From Paludibacteraceae bacterium (GTDB lineage Bacteria; Bacteroidota; Bacteroidia; Bacteroidales; Paludibacteraceae), in contig JAFVDD010000033.1 in NCBI GenBank assembly GCA_017478725.1, positions 1 through 63,489 on the forward strand: a DNA stretch of 63,489 nucleotides, given 5' to 3'. Positions 18,425 to 26,868 of this stretch are shown one piece after another (the first letter of the stretch is position 1; each line of letters opens with the position of its first letter). The position numbers and the translations under genes are program-made. The notes beneath the pieces are model-generated. The model was not told the origin of the DNA and did no database searches. It saw only the letters and a program-made list of their open reading frames with translations.

Positions 18425-19159
18425 ATGAAAAAAAGTTTATTGACAGTATTACTGGCGCTTGTGGCGCTGAGTGCGAGTGCGGTGGATTTGCCCAAACAGG
18501 GTTTTGGTATCCAGGTAGGTTGGGCGCAGCCTATTCTGCGACTGAACAGCCCTAACCTGCTCTATCCCAAAGACTCGCTGGTCAACACCGTCAAACTGAA
18601 CGGTTTCAAAGTAGGTTTGGTTTATGACGCCAGCTATATAGCCGGCTTTGGCAGTACGATGGGCCTGAACTACACGTTCGGAGCCTACAACGGCGGATGG
18701 AAATCCACCGGTATCATCAGCGAATATCCGCGCAGCCGCCAAATGTTCACGTATCATGAGATCGAGGTGTTTGTAGATTGGCAATACAAATTCGAGGTAG
18801 CCAAAGAGACCTATCGGATGCTTTACACCGGTCCGACCATCCAATGCGGATTAGGACTGAATCTGCGGGTGGACAAGCAGACTGACTTTGACGCCGATCT
18901 GATACAAAGCCGCTACAGTGCTTACACCACCGATGAACACAACGAGGCGTTGAAGCGTCTGAATGTAACATGGGGTGTGGGTGCCGGATTCCAGTACAAA
19001 CGTTATTTCCTGCGCGGCGGGTATGACTTCGGATTGTTCAATCCGCACAAGTACGGACAGTATGTGAACGTAGCGGGCGAAAGCATTGACCGTAACACCC
19101 GCGGACGGTTTGACCAATGGAGCATTAAGATCGGTATGTACCTGTGGTACGCAGAGTAA
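18425..19159 (+). CDS. outer-membrane beta-barrel protein
   Basis: The start at 18425 (MKKSLLTVLLALVALSASA) gives a clean signal peptide; an ATG nine bases earlier is less likely. The 244-residue mature region alternates aromatic and small residues like an outer-membrane barrel, with LYTGPTIQCGLGLNL, FLRGGYDFGLFN and a last strand IKIGMYLWYAE. The same layout (TGPQ/TGPT, then GYDFGL-N) recurs in the gene at 58455, so the two are paralogues. Exact function unknown. Confidence 0.75.
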   Translation: MKKSLLTVLLALVALSASAVDLPKQGFGIQVGWAQPILRLNSPNLLYPKDSLVNTVKLNGFKVGLVYDASYIAGFGSTMGLNYTFGAYNGGWKSTGIISEYPRSRQMFTYHEIEVFVDWQYKFEVAKETYRMLYTGPTIQCGLGLNLRVDKQTDFDADLIQSRYSAYTTDEHNEALKRLNVTWGVGAGFQYKRYFLRGGYDFGLFNPHKYGQYVNVAGESIDRNTRGRFDQWSIKIGMYLWYAE

Positions 19160-19194
19160 TGACGAAAGGCGAATGGTTAATGTCATAGGCGAAA

Positions 19195-21171
19195 GTGATT
19201 CCTAAAGAAACCATAGACAAGATTTACTCGGCTGCCAAGATTGAGGAGGTGGTGAGTGATTATGTGACGCTGCACAAACGCGGTGCCAACCTGATCGGTC
19301 TTTGTCCGTTCCACAACGAAAAAACCGGTTCGTTTACCGTGAGTCCGTCGAAAGGCATATACAAATGTTTCGGTTGCGGCGCCAGCGGCCACGCGGTAGG
19401 TTTTATCATGGAAATCGAGCAGTGCAGTTATGTGGAAGCACTCAAGCAACTGGGTAAAAAATACCACATTGAAGTGGAGGAGCGCCAGTTGAGCGCCGAG
19501 GAGCAGCAACGCCAGGATGACCGCGAATCGATGTTTGTAGTGAACGACTTCTGCAACCAGTGGTTCCAACAACAGCTCTGGGAAACCGCGGAAGGCAAAG
19601 CTATCGGGTTGAGTTATTTCCGCGAACGCGGACTGAGGGACGATATTATCCGCAAGTTCCAGTTAGGCTACTCGCCGGAGAAAGGCAATCCGCTTGCCAA
19701 GGCTCTGAAAAGCAAGAGTTTTGACGAGAAATACATTACCAACAACGTTGATACCAAAATAGGCTGCGGCGTGTGCGGCAAGAGCGAAGACGGCAGGCTG
19801 TACGACCGGTTTCGCGACCGCGTCATGTTCCCTATTTTCACCGTCAGCGGCAAGCCGGTAGCCTTCGCAGGGCGTATTCTCAAGAAAAAAGAGAACGTAG
19901 GCAAATATGTCAACTCGCCGGACTCCATCATTTACAGCAAAACCAACGAGCTGTACGGTATTTTCCAAGCCAAGCAGTCGATTGCCCGCAAGGATATGTG
20001 CTATCTGGTGGAAGGACAGATGGACGCCATTTCGATGCACCAGTCGGGCATCGAGAATGTCGTTGCCAGCGGCGGTACAGCGTTGACCAAACCGCAGATT
20101 CGGCTGATCAAACGCTTCACGAGCAACATTACCGTGCTGTACGACGGCGATGCGGCAGGCATACACGCGGCGCTACGGGGAATAGACATGTTTTTGGAGG
20201 AAGGCTTCAATGTGAAGGTAGTGTTGCTGCCTGACGGCGAAGATCCCGACAGCTACGCACAAAGCCACGACGCCAGCGAGTTTATCCGCTATATCGAGGA
20301 GCACCAGACGGATTTTATCCGTTTCAAATCAGCTTTGCTGAGCAAAGACGCAGGCGATGACCCGCAGAAACGCGCGTCGCTCATCAAAGATATCACTTCC
20401 TCCATCGCCGTCATTCCCGATCAGATCACACGCCAAGTATATATCAAGGACACTTCCGACCGCCTGCACATGGGGGAACAACTCCTGACGCGCGAGGTGA
20501 TCAAACTGCGTAAGGAGAAAGCTGTGGAGGCGGAAAAGCGCCGCAACACCGAGACGGAAGACAAGGCTGCGGGAGAGGCTGATACTCCGATCACTCCGGC
20601 GTATCAGAACACACCTGATTTACCGGTTTCATCGAATAAAAACGGACAAGCCGTCTCCCGATTGGAGAAGAACTACTACAATCTGATGCAAATGATTGTA
20701 CGTTTTGGAGAGCAGCCTGTGGATGTCGAGGGAGATATTTACAGTATAGGCGACCTGATTATTATCACCCTTGAGAACGACAGCATTGCCGCCCCAAAGT
20801 CCGTTTACCAACGGATCATCGACGAGTTCAAGCGGCATAGCAAGGACCAAGGGTTCAAGGCGGAGCAGTTCTATAAGTTCCATCCGGATCCGGAGATCAG
20901 CAGCACAGCCGTGGAAATGATTGCCTCACCCTACCGATGGGTGGAAGCGCACGACGAGAACCGTTTGGGCGAACTGGTGATACAACTGCTGTACGAGATC
21001 AAACTCACGATTATCGAGCAGCAAGTTGAAGAAGTGAACCAAGGGCTGAAAGAGGCGCAGCAAAACGGTGACTGGGAACGCATGAGAACACTGCTGACTT
21101 ACCAGCCCGAGTTGCTGCAACGCCGCAACGAAATCAGCCGGTTACTGGGCAACCGGATTATCACGTTGTAG
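19195..21171 (+). CDS. dnaG: DNA primase
   Basis: Synthesises RNA primers for replication. The 658-residue protein (GTG start, MIPKETIDKIYSAAKIEEVV) has the N-terminal zinc-binding CPFHNEKTGSF...YKCFGCG, an RNA-polymerase core with the Toprim motifs VEGQMDAIS and YDGDAAG, and a helicase-binding C-terminal region after a charged linker (about 440-490). Length is normal. The 35 bases before it carry a short-period repeat with GGCGAAAG units, so the start codon lies right beside repeat sequence. Confidence 0.96.
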   Translation: MIPKETIDKIYSAAKIEEVVSDYVTLHKRGANLIGLCPFHNEKTGSFTVSPSKGIYKCFGCGASGHAVGFIMEIEQCSYVEALKQLGKKYHIEVEERQLSAEEQQRQDDRESMFVVNDFCNQWFQQQLWETAEGKAIGLSYFRERGLRDDIIRKFQLGYSPEKGNPLAKALKSKSFDEKYITNNVDTKIGCGVCGKSEDGRLYDRFRDRVMFPIFTVSGKPVAFAGRILKKKENVGKYVNSPDSIIYSKTNELYGIFQAKQSIARKDMCYLVEGQMDAISMHQSGIENVVASGGTALTKPQIRLIKRFTSNITVLYDGDAAGIHAALRGIDMFLEEGFNVKVVLLPDGEDPDSYAQSHDASEFIRYIEEHQTDFIRFKSALLSKDAGDDPQKRASLIKDITSSIAVIPDQITRQVYIKDTSDRLHMGEQLLTREVIKLRKEKAVEAEKRRNTETEDKAAGEADTPITPAYQNTPDLPVSSNKNGQAVSRLEKNYYNLMQMIVRFGEQPVDVEGDIYSIGDLIIITLENDSIAAPKSVYQRIIDEFKRHSKDQGFKAEQFYKFHPDPEISSTAVEMIASPYRWVEAHDENRLGELVIQLLYEIKLTIIEQQVEEVNQGLKEAQQNGDWERMRTLLTYQPELLQRRNEISRLLGNRIITL

Positions 21172-21209
21172 ATAATGGGCAAATGGACGAATGTTAAAGG
21201 TGAACAGTT
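21172..21209. repeat. short-period repeat between dnaG and the radical SAM gene
   Basis: AT-poor GGGCAAATGGACGAATG units fill the intergenic gap, like those at 16707 and 19160. Confidence 0.5.
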
Positions 21210-21977
21210 ATGTTGTTTAAAGAGATAGCCTACGGGCCGATACACAGCCGCCGCTTAGGCACGAGTCTGGGCATGGAGATCATGCCGCTGGAGCACAAGT
21301 TATGCACCTTCGATTGCGTTTATTGCGAGTGCGGCTGGAACGAAGCGGTACACCAACCTATTCTGCCCACGCGCGAGGAAATCCGTGAGGCGTTGGAGAA
21401 GAAATTGACAGCGCTGCAAGGCGAGGGTATAAGTTTGGATGTGATCACCTTCAGCGGCAACGGCGAGCCTACCCTGCACCCGGAGTTCTTGGGTATCATC
21501 GAAGACACCTGTGCGCTGCGTGACCGGTATTGCCCGCAAGCCAAAGTGAGTGTATTGAGCAACAGCACGCAGTTAGGCCGGACGGACGTAGTAAAAGCAC
21601 TGCGGCTGTGCGACAACCGCATCCTCAAACTGGATGCCGGCACCGATACGATGATGCGGCGTATTGACCAGCCGGTGAATGATAAACTGACAGTAGCGAC
21701 TATTATCAGCCGGCTCAAGCAGTTTGACGGCGATTTCACGTTGCAGACTTGTTTTCTCAGGGGCGAGCATGACGGCGCACGAATAGATAACACCACCGCG
21801 GAAGAACTGCAAGCATGGTACCGTGCGGTGGACGAGTTAAAGCCCCGACAGGTGATGATTTACGTGATTGACCGCCAAACGCCGGAGGAGCACCTGGAGA
21901 AAATCCCTCGCGAGGAAATGGAACGCATAGCCGCCCCGCTGAGGGAGAAAGGCATGGAGGTGATTGTCAGTGCCTGA
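21210..21977 (+). CDS. radical SAM protein
   Basis: Iron-sulfur radical SAM enzyme; the CTFDCVYC cluster motif is near residue 32-39, followed by FSGNGEPTLHPEF, which also marks the Wyosine/COG0731-like branch. The 255 residues make a complete small radical SAM domain. Substrate cannot be told from the sequence. It sits between dnaG and a glycosyltransferase in the same direction with short gaps, probably in one transcript. Confidence 0.85.
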   Translation: MLFKEIAYGPIHSRRLGTSLGMEIMPLEHKLCTFDCVYCECGWNEAVHQPILPTREEIREALEKKLTALQGEGISLDVITFSGNGEPTLHPEFLGIIEDTCALRDRYCPQAKVSVLSNSTQLGRTDVVKALRLCDNRILKLDAGTDTMMRRIDQPVNDKLTVATIISRLKQFDGDFTLQTCFLRGEHDGARIDNTTAEELQAWYRAVDELKPRQVMIYVIDRQTPEEHLEKIPREEMERIAAPLREKGMEVIVSA

Positions 21978-22004
21978 GCCAACGATTTATATTGCGGCAA
22001 CCGT

Positions 22005-23057
22005 ATGAAGATACTTGTAGCACCGTTAAACTGGGGACTGGGTCACGCCAGCCGTTGTGTGCCACTCATACAACAATGGCTGAACGAAGGGCACGAGGTA
22101 GTGCTGGCGGGTGACGGCGACAGTCTGACACTGCTGCGCAAGCATTTTCCGAAACTAAGGTACGCCTATTTAGCGCCTCTTAGATTGCGGTACAGCAACG
22201 GAAACAGCCAAGTGTGGGCAATGGCGAAGTCGCTGCCGCAACTGCTCAAGTGGGGCATTCAGGATCATGTGATGTTAGGCGCATTGCTCAAGGAGGAGAG
22301 GTTCGACCGCGTAGTGAGCGACAACCGGTTCGGGCTCTTTGTTAAGGGCGAAGGGGCGAACGGACGAAAGGCGAATGTTAATGGCGAGGGGGCGAATGTT
22401 CATATCGAAACTATCTATATAACTCATCAGTTGCAGATCCGCCTGCCGAAAGGCTGGCGTTGGGCGGAAGGGCTGTTGAGACGATGGCACAAGCGTATTT
22501 GGAGACACTACGACGAAGTGTGGGTACCCGACTATGCGGATGAGGCAAAGAGTCTGAGCAGATGGCTGGGACATTTAGGTGAACGCCAGGGTGCGGAGGA
22601 GAAGAAAATCCGTTATATCGGCCCTCTAAGCCGTTTCGCCGCCGACAGGGATGTCCGTAATGGTAACGAGATGGTAACGGGAATGCCCCGAGAGTCAGCC
22701 GAGGCATATGCAGTAGTAGCCGTACTCAGCGGATTGGAGCCGCAGCGGAGTATCTTGGAGCGGGAGATTGTGCAGCGTTATCAGGGGAGCGGACAACGGG
22801 TGCTGGTGGTGCAAGGGCTGCCGGGAAAGCCGATGACGCGCGTCAAAAGGGGAAATATAACCATTGTGCCGTACATGGGTGACGAGGAATTGCAGCAGGC
22901 TTTGCTGGGAGCGCAAAAGATCATTGCCCGTTCGGGTTACTCGACCATTATGGATTTGCACGCTCTCGGCGTGCTCGGCAAGGCTGAGCTGATACCCACA
23001 CCGGGGCAAAGCGAGCAGGAGTACTTGGCCGAGGTAATGGCGAAAGGTGAAAAGTGA
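22005..23057 (+). CDS. family 28-like glycosyltransferase, C-terminus altered by repeat
   Basis: The N-terminus MKILVAPLNWGLGHASRCVPLI, with a GLGHASR donor-domain loop, and a C-terminal donor site (ARSGYSTIMDLHALG) place this in the MurG-like GT-B fold. A GC-rich repeat is translated in frame as KGEGANGRKANVNGEGANV (about residues 113-131). The protein ends EYLAEVMAKGEK, and the stop lies inside a second repeat (23037-23095), so the natural C-terminus looks lost or replaced. Acceptor unknown; a cell-envelope role is inferred. Confidence 0.7.
   Translation: MKILVAPLNWGLGHASRCVPLIQQWLNEGHEVVLAGDGDSLTLLRKHFPKLRYAYLAPLRLRYSNGNSQVWAMAKSLPQLLKWGIQDHVMLGALLKEERFDRVVSDNRFGLFVKGEGANGRKANVNGEGANVHIETIYITHQLQIRLPKGWRWAEGLLRRWHKRIWRHYDEVWVPDYADEAKSLSRWLGHLGERQGAEEKKIRYIGPLSRFAADRDVRNGNEMVTGMPRESAEAYAVVAVLSGLEPQRSILEREIVQRYQGSGQRVLVVQGLPGKPMTRVKRGNITIVPYMGDEELQQALLGAQKIIARSGYSTIMDLHALGVLGKAELIPTPGQSEQEYLAEVMAKGEK
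22344..22402. repeat. in-frame repeat inside the glycosyltransferase
   Basis: Units around GGCGAAxGG (GGGCGAAG, GGGCGAAC, GGACGAAA, GGCGAATG, GGCGAGGG, GGCGAATG). It is a multiple of three in effect, since the frame is open on both sides. Confidence 0.75.
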
Positions 23058-23095
23058 AAGGTGAAAGGTGAAAAGTGAAAGGTGAAAGGTTAAAG
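23037..23095. repeat. period-7 repeat at the glycosyltransferase stop
   Basis: Units (A)GGTGAAA and AAGTGAAA repeat about eight times, beginning at the last codons of the glycosyltransferase and filling the gap to the next gene. Confidence 0.85.
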
Positions 23096-23115
23096 AGAAC
23101 AAAAAGAGAATTACT

Positions 23116-23850
23116 ATGCATAAAAACATCATTTATCTGTTGCTGTTAGCAGCAAGTATCACCGCGTGCCACAAGCCGGTACGGGTGAGTTCGGTGAGCA
23201 CAGAGGCTATAGCTGTGAACGCCTCGCTGGATCCGATTCAGGACAGCGATTACATCGCCTCGCTGGCTCCTATCAAGGAGGGGTTGGAGCGCGAAATGAA
23301 CGTGGTGCTCGGTTATGCGCCCGAGCGTATGTGGGTAGGCCGTCCCGAGTGTCCGATGCTCAACTGGTCGAGCGACGCGTTGTGGGAGGCAGCCAAGAAA
23401 GCCTACCCCAAGCGGGTGGACATGGCAGTAGTGAACATAGGCGGCATGCGTTGCGAGTGGCAGGCGGGCAACATAACACGGCAGTGCGTGTTTGAACTCA
23501 TGCCGTTTGACAACCGTCTGGTGGTGCTGACTCTCAAGGGCAGCGATGTGCTGGACTTATGCCAATCGTTTGCCAGCCGCGGCGGCGAGGGAGTAGCCGG
23601 CCTGAGGATGAAAGCCGTGGACGGGCGGTTGGCGGAAGTGCTGATTGACGGCAAATCGGTGGTAGCCGACAGCCTGTACACTGTTGCCACCAGCGATTAT
23701 TTGTCCGGCGGAGCCGACCACATGGATGCGCTCACGCACCATGTGGATTATTGGAACAGCGATCTGCTGATTCGCGATCTGTATCTGGAGGCTGTGAAAG
23801 AACAGGGAACCGTCACCGCCAAGATAGACGGGCGGATGACGCTTCTATAG
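23116..23850 (+). CDS. 5'-nucleotidase C-terminal domain lipoprotein
   Basis: Lipoprotein signal (LLLLAASITACHK, cysteine near residue 18) followed by the C-terminal domain of 5'-nucleotidase/UshA-type enzymes: DMAVVNIGGMRCEW, ITRQCVFELMPFDNRLVVLTLKG, VATSDYLSGGADH. The metallophosphatase N-domain is absent, so it cannot hydrolyse nucleotides alone. In related genomes a separate metallophosphatase often follows; here the next gene is on the other strand and overlaps this 3' end by 38 bases. Confidence 0.8.
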   Translation: MHKNIIYLLLLAASITACHKPVRVSSVSTEAIAVNASLDPIQDSDYIASLAPIKEGLEREMNVVLGYAPERMWVGRPECPMLNWSSDALWEAAKKAYPKRVDMAVVNIGGMRCEWQAGNITRQCVFELMPFDNRLVVLTLKGSDVLDLCQSFASRGGEGVAGLRMKAVDGRLAEVLIDGKSVVADSLYTVATSDYLSGGADHMDALTHHVDYWNSDLLIRDLYLEAVKEQGTVTAKIDGRMTLL

Positions 23851-24748
23851 ACAGAGTAGCCGGGCGGTTGAGCCACACGGGCATGTTTTTTTCCACGTGG
23901 CCGACAGGGGCATTGAAAAGAACGGGGTAGTTGTAATCAGCAACTGCCTCGTTTATTGTTTGATAGACTGTTCCGGGCATCGAGGGATCGTCTTCGCAGC
24001 CGGAGAACTGTCCGACGATGAGTCCGCCGAGGTGCGCCAGCACGCCGCTCATGCGCAGGTTGCGGATCATACGATCGATATGGTAATGGCGTTCGCCGAT
24101 GTCCTCAATCAAAAGCAGAGGTTTTTGAGAGTTGAAAGAAGTTGAAAGTTCTTTGCCCAAGGGCACGATCTGAAGGTATGGAGAGTTAAGAGTAGCTGAG
24201 AGACTGAAAGGCGTAGCCTGAAGGCCGTAGAGGACGGAGAGGTTGCCGCCTATGAGGGGAGCAGAGACTTGCCCGGGGCGGTTGAGCGGATGGGCAGCAA
24301 AAGTGTATTCCAGGGGTTCGCCGCTCAGGATTTTGCGGAGGGCGACAATCGGCTCGGCGTCCTCCGGAAGCGTGGCGATGTGCTTGCACATGATGCCGTG
24401 CAACGAGGGTTGGTGATGAAGGCCTGCCAGCTGGTGGAGCGCGGTGATGTCGCTGAAGCCGAGGATCGGCTTGGTGATTGGCGGCACGCGGTCGATAATC
24501 CGTTGCAGGCCGTAGCCTCCGCGGCTACAAAGGATCAGATCCACTTGCGGGTCGGCGAGTGCGTCGCAGAGATCCGCCAGCCGATGTTCGTCGGTGCCGG
24601 CAAAGCGTCCCCATTCATCCCGTGCATGGGCACCCTCGCTCACCGTGTGTCCCCACTCCCGCAGGCGTGCGGAAGCGGCGTCAATAAGGGAGGGGTCAAT
24701 CACTCCCGACGGCGATACTATGCGGATGTGTTGCGTTTTTTTCGTCAT
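23813..24748 (-). CDS. LD-carboxypeptidase family (MccF/LdcA, S66)
   Basis: Serine peptidase expected to trim L,D-tetrapeptides of muropeptides in the cytoplasm. The 311 residues carry the S66 hallmarks: CSRGGYGLQRII, LGFSDITALH with the candidate nucleophile, a glutamate in LLLIEDIGERHYHIDRM, and a late histidine in APVGHVEKNMP. A short TTGAAAG-type repeat encodes part of a loop near ELSTSFNSQ. Its 3' end overlaps the nucleotidase-domain gene convergently. It follows the short-chain dehydrogenase and serine palmitoyltransferase genes. Confidence 0.88.
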   Translation of the reverse strand: MTKKTQHIRIVSPSGVIDPSLIDAASARLREWGHTVSEGAHARDEWGRFAGTDEHRLADLCDALADPQVDLILCSRGGYGLQRIIDRVPPITKPILGFSDITALHQLAGLHHQPSLHGIMCKHIATLPEDAEPIVALRKILSGEPLEYTFAAHPLNRPGQVSAPLIGGNLSVLYGLQATPFSLSATLNSPYLQIVPLGKELSTSFNSQKPLLLIEDIGERHYHIDRMIRNLRMSGVLAHLGGLIVGQFSGCEDDPSMPGTVYQTINEAVADYNYPVLFNAPVGHVEKNMPVWLNRPATLSIEASSARLSWR

Positions 24749-24781
24749 GTCGTTATGACGTCATGTCGTCAGGTCGATTAG
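24743..24781. repeat. period-8/9 repeat between LD-carboxypeptidase and SDR genes
   Basis: ATGTCGTTATGACGTCATGT-like units; same unit style as 52056-52098. Confidence 0.7.
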
Positions 24782-25581
24782 GAATACAGCCGATACTCAA
24801 TCCAATTAACGAGGCGTTTGGGCAGTAGCCGGTCTAGCAGGCAGAGGACGCGGTAAAGGAATCCGCCCACGTACTGCGGACGCGGGGAGCGGCAGGTAGC
24901 GATGTGATAGAAGAGCTCCGCCATTTGCCGGGGTGCCATTCCTGCCCGCTCGTCACGCTCCATGTTCGTGATAGCTTTGCGGGCGTGGCGATACACTTCT
25001 TCGCCGGCGGATGATTTGGCACGCGCGTCGGTGAAGCCTGTGCTGACGTCGCCGGGCATCATCACGGAGACGGAGACGCCGAACGGCCTCACCTCGTTGG
25101 CGAGCGCCAGCGCGAGGGCGTTGATAGCGGCCTTGGAGGCGGAGTAGAATGATTGGAAAGGCACGGGCAGCGGGGCGGCGACGGAGGAAGTGAAGATGAT
25201 ACGCCCCGATTGCTGGCGGCGGAGCTGCGGCAGGACGGCTTGCGTAAAGCGCACCGCTCCCATAAAATTGACGTCCATCTGCCGTTCCGCCTCGCTGAGA
25301 TCAGTGAACTCGACGGCACCGGATATACCGAAGCCTGCGTTGGAGATGACTACATCTACATGATCGGTCATCGTGAGCACTTGCGCGACCGCCGAACGGG
25401 TACTTTCCTCGGAGCGGACATCGCAGGTGACATGAATAATCTCCCCTTTCGTACATGGTATATCGTCCTTTTGTACTTCCCTTCGGCTGAGTTCAAAAAC
25501 ACGCCAGCCCCGCTCCGCAAAGAGCGAGGCTGTGGCTTTGCCTATGCCGCTACTACCGCCGGTGATGACCAGTGTACGCAT
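24778..25581 (-). CDS. short-chain dehydrogenase/reductase
   Basis: Classical SDR oxidoreductase: TGGSSGIG cofactor loop, ISNAGFG, the catalytic serine (FTSSVA) and YSASK tyrosine-lysine motif. The 267 residues show no membrane segment apart from a hydrophobic C-terminal region. It lies 18 bases downstream of serine palmitoyltransferase in the same direction, so a 3-ketosphinganine reductase role is an attractive inference, but SDR substrate cannot be read from motifs. Confidence 0.85.
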   Translation of the reverse strand: MRTLVITGGSSGIGKATASLFAERGWRVFELSRREVQKDDIPCTKGEIIHVTCDVRSEESTRSAVAQVLTMTDHVDVVISNAGFGISGAVEFTDLSEAERQMDVNFMGAVRFTQAVLPQLRRQQSGRIIFTSSVAAPLPVPFQSFYSASKAAINALALALANEVRPFGVSVSVMMPGDVSTGFTDARAKSSAGEEVYRHARKAITNMERDERAGMAPRQMAELFYHIATCRSPRPQYVGGFLYRVLCLLDRLLPKRLVNWIEYRLYS

Positions 25582-25599
25582 GATTTTTTCAGATTTTAC

Positions 25600-26790
25600 C
25601 TATCCTAGATAGTCGGGCACACCCTCTTTGAGGACGCGCGCGATGATCTCTACCGCCTCGTCGATGACGGGTTCAGTGTGGGTAGCCATGAGCGTTGTAC
25701 GGAGCAGGCACTCGCCCTCGACGCAGGCAGGTGCCATGACAGGATTGACATAGACGCCTTCGTCAAAGAGTTTTTTGCCGTAATAGAGCGTATCGAGCGT
25801 CTTGTAGGTGAAGATCGGCACGATAGGTGTGGGTGCCTCGATGATCTTGATACCGGACGCCAGGAGCTGTTTCTGGAAATACTTGGCGATGTTCATGAGC
25901 CGTGCCGGACGCTCGGGATCGAGGATCAGCTGGTGAAGCGCCTCGAGGGCGGTAGCCGCCGAGCAGGGGGTGATAGAGGCGGAGAAGATGAACGGCCGGC
26001 TCACGTGGCGCAGCCAGTCGGCTACGCGGTGGCTGGTCAGCATACATCCGCCGATGGAAGCCAGCGATTTCGAGAACGTCAGCATCGTGATGTCCACCTT
26101 GTCGGTCAGCCCGAAATGGGCAGCCGTGCCGCGTCCGCCGGGACCCAGTACGCCGAAGCCGTGTGCGTCGTCCACCATCACGCGGGCGTTGTATTTCTCC
26201 GCCAGCGCACAAATCTCCGGGAGCTTGCATATATCGCCGCGCATAGAGAACACGCCGTCGGTGATGATCAGTTTGCCTGCCTCCTCGGGAATAGACTTGA
26301 GTTGGCGCTCCAGATCCTGCATGTCCGAGTGACGGTAACGGAGCACCTTGGCGTAGGAAAGACGGCAGGCGTCGTAGATAGAGGCGTGGTTCTCGCGGTC
26401 GTTGAGGATATAATCATCCTTGCCGGCGATGGCGGAGATGATAGCCAGGTTAGTCTGGAATCCCGTGGATACGGACATCGCCTCCTCGTAGCCGGTGAAC
26501 TGAGCCAGTTCGCGTTCCAGCTGGAGGTGCAGATCGAGCGTACCGTTGAGGAAGCGGCTTCCGCTGACTCCGGTGCCGTACTTGTCGAGCGCGGCATGTC
26601 CGGCTTGGATAACCGCCTCGTTCTCCGTGAAGCCGAGGTAGTTGTTGGAGCCGAGCATGATAACGCGGTGGTTTTCCATCTGCACGATAGGAGCCTGACG
26701 GCTCTCCAGCTCGTGGAAATAGGGGTATATACCTAATTGGCGAACCTGTTTGAGGGTTTCAAAATGGTCGCACTTGTCGAATAGATCCAT
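25600..26790 (-). CDS. spt: serine palmitoyltransferase (oxoamine synthase family)
   Basis: PLP enzyme condensing serine with an acyl-CoA to start sphingolipid synthesis. The 396 residues open MDLFDKCDHFETLKQVRQLG and contain ESRQAPIVQMEN..IMLGSNNYLGF, GTGVSGSRFLNGTLDLH, DRENHASIYDACR, DDAHGFGVLG and the lysine site TFSKSLASIGG. These match the Bacteroides-type serine palmitoyltransferase pattern better than BioF or Kbl, by recollection. The repeat at 26805-26868 separates it from mdh, upstream. Confidence 0.85.
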   Translation of the reverse strand: MDLFDKCDHFETLKQVRQLGIYPYFHELESRQAPIVQMENHRVIMLGSNNYLGFTENEAVIQAGHAALDKYGTGVSGSRFLNGTLDLHLQLERELAQFTGYEEAMSVSTGFQTNLAIISAIAGKDDYILNDRENHASIYDACRLSYAKVLRYRHSDMQDLERQLKSIPEEAGKLIITDGVFSMRGDICKLPEICALAEKYNARVMVDDAHGFGVLGPGGRGTAAHFGLTDKVDITMLTFSKSLASIGGCMLTSHRVADWLRHVSRPFIFSASITPCSAATALEALHQLILDPERPARLMNIAKYFQKQLLASGIKIIEAPTPIVPIFTYKTLDTLYYGKKLFDEGVYVNPVMAPACVEGECLLRTTLMATHTEPVIDEAVEIIARVLKEGVPDYLG

Positions 26791-26804
26791 AATTATTGGG
26801 GCTT

Positions 26805-26868
26805 TCAGCTATCAGCCTTCAGCCTTCAGCTGACTTCTGATGGCAGACGGCTTATAGCTGATGGCTAT
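26805..26868. repeat. period-7 TTCAGCC-type repeat in the mdh-spt gap
   Basis: TTCAGCT, ATCAGCC, TTCAGCC, TTCAGCT, then inverted units TGACTTCTGATGG. Fills nearly the whole gap. Confidence 0.8.
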
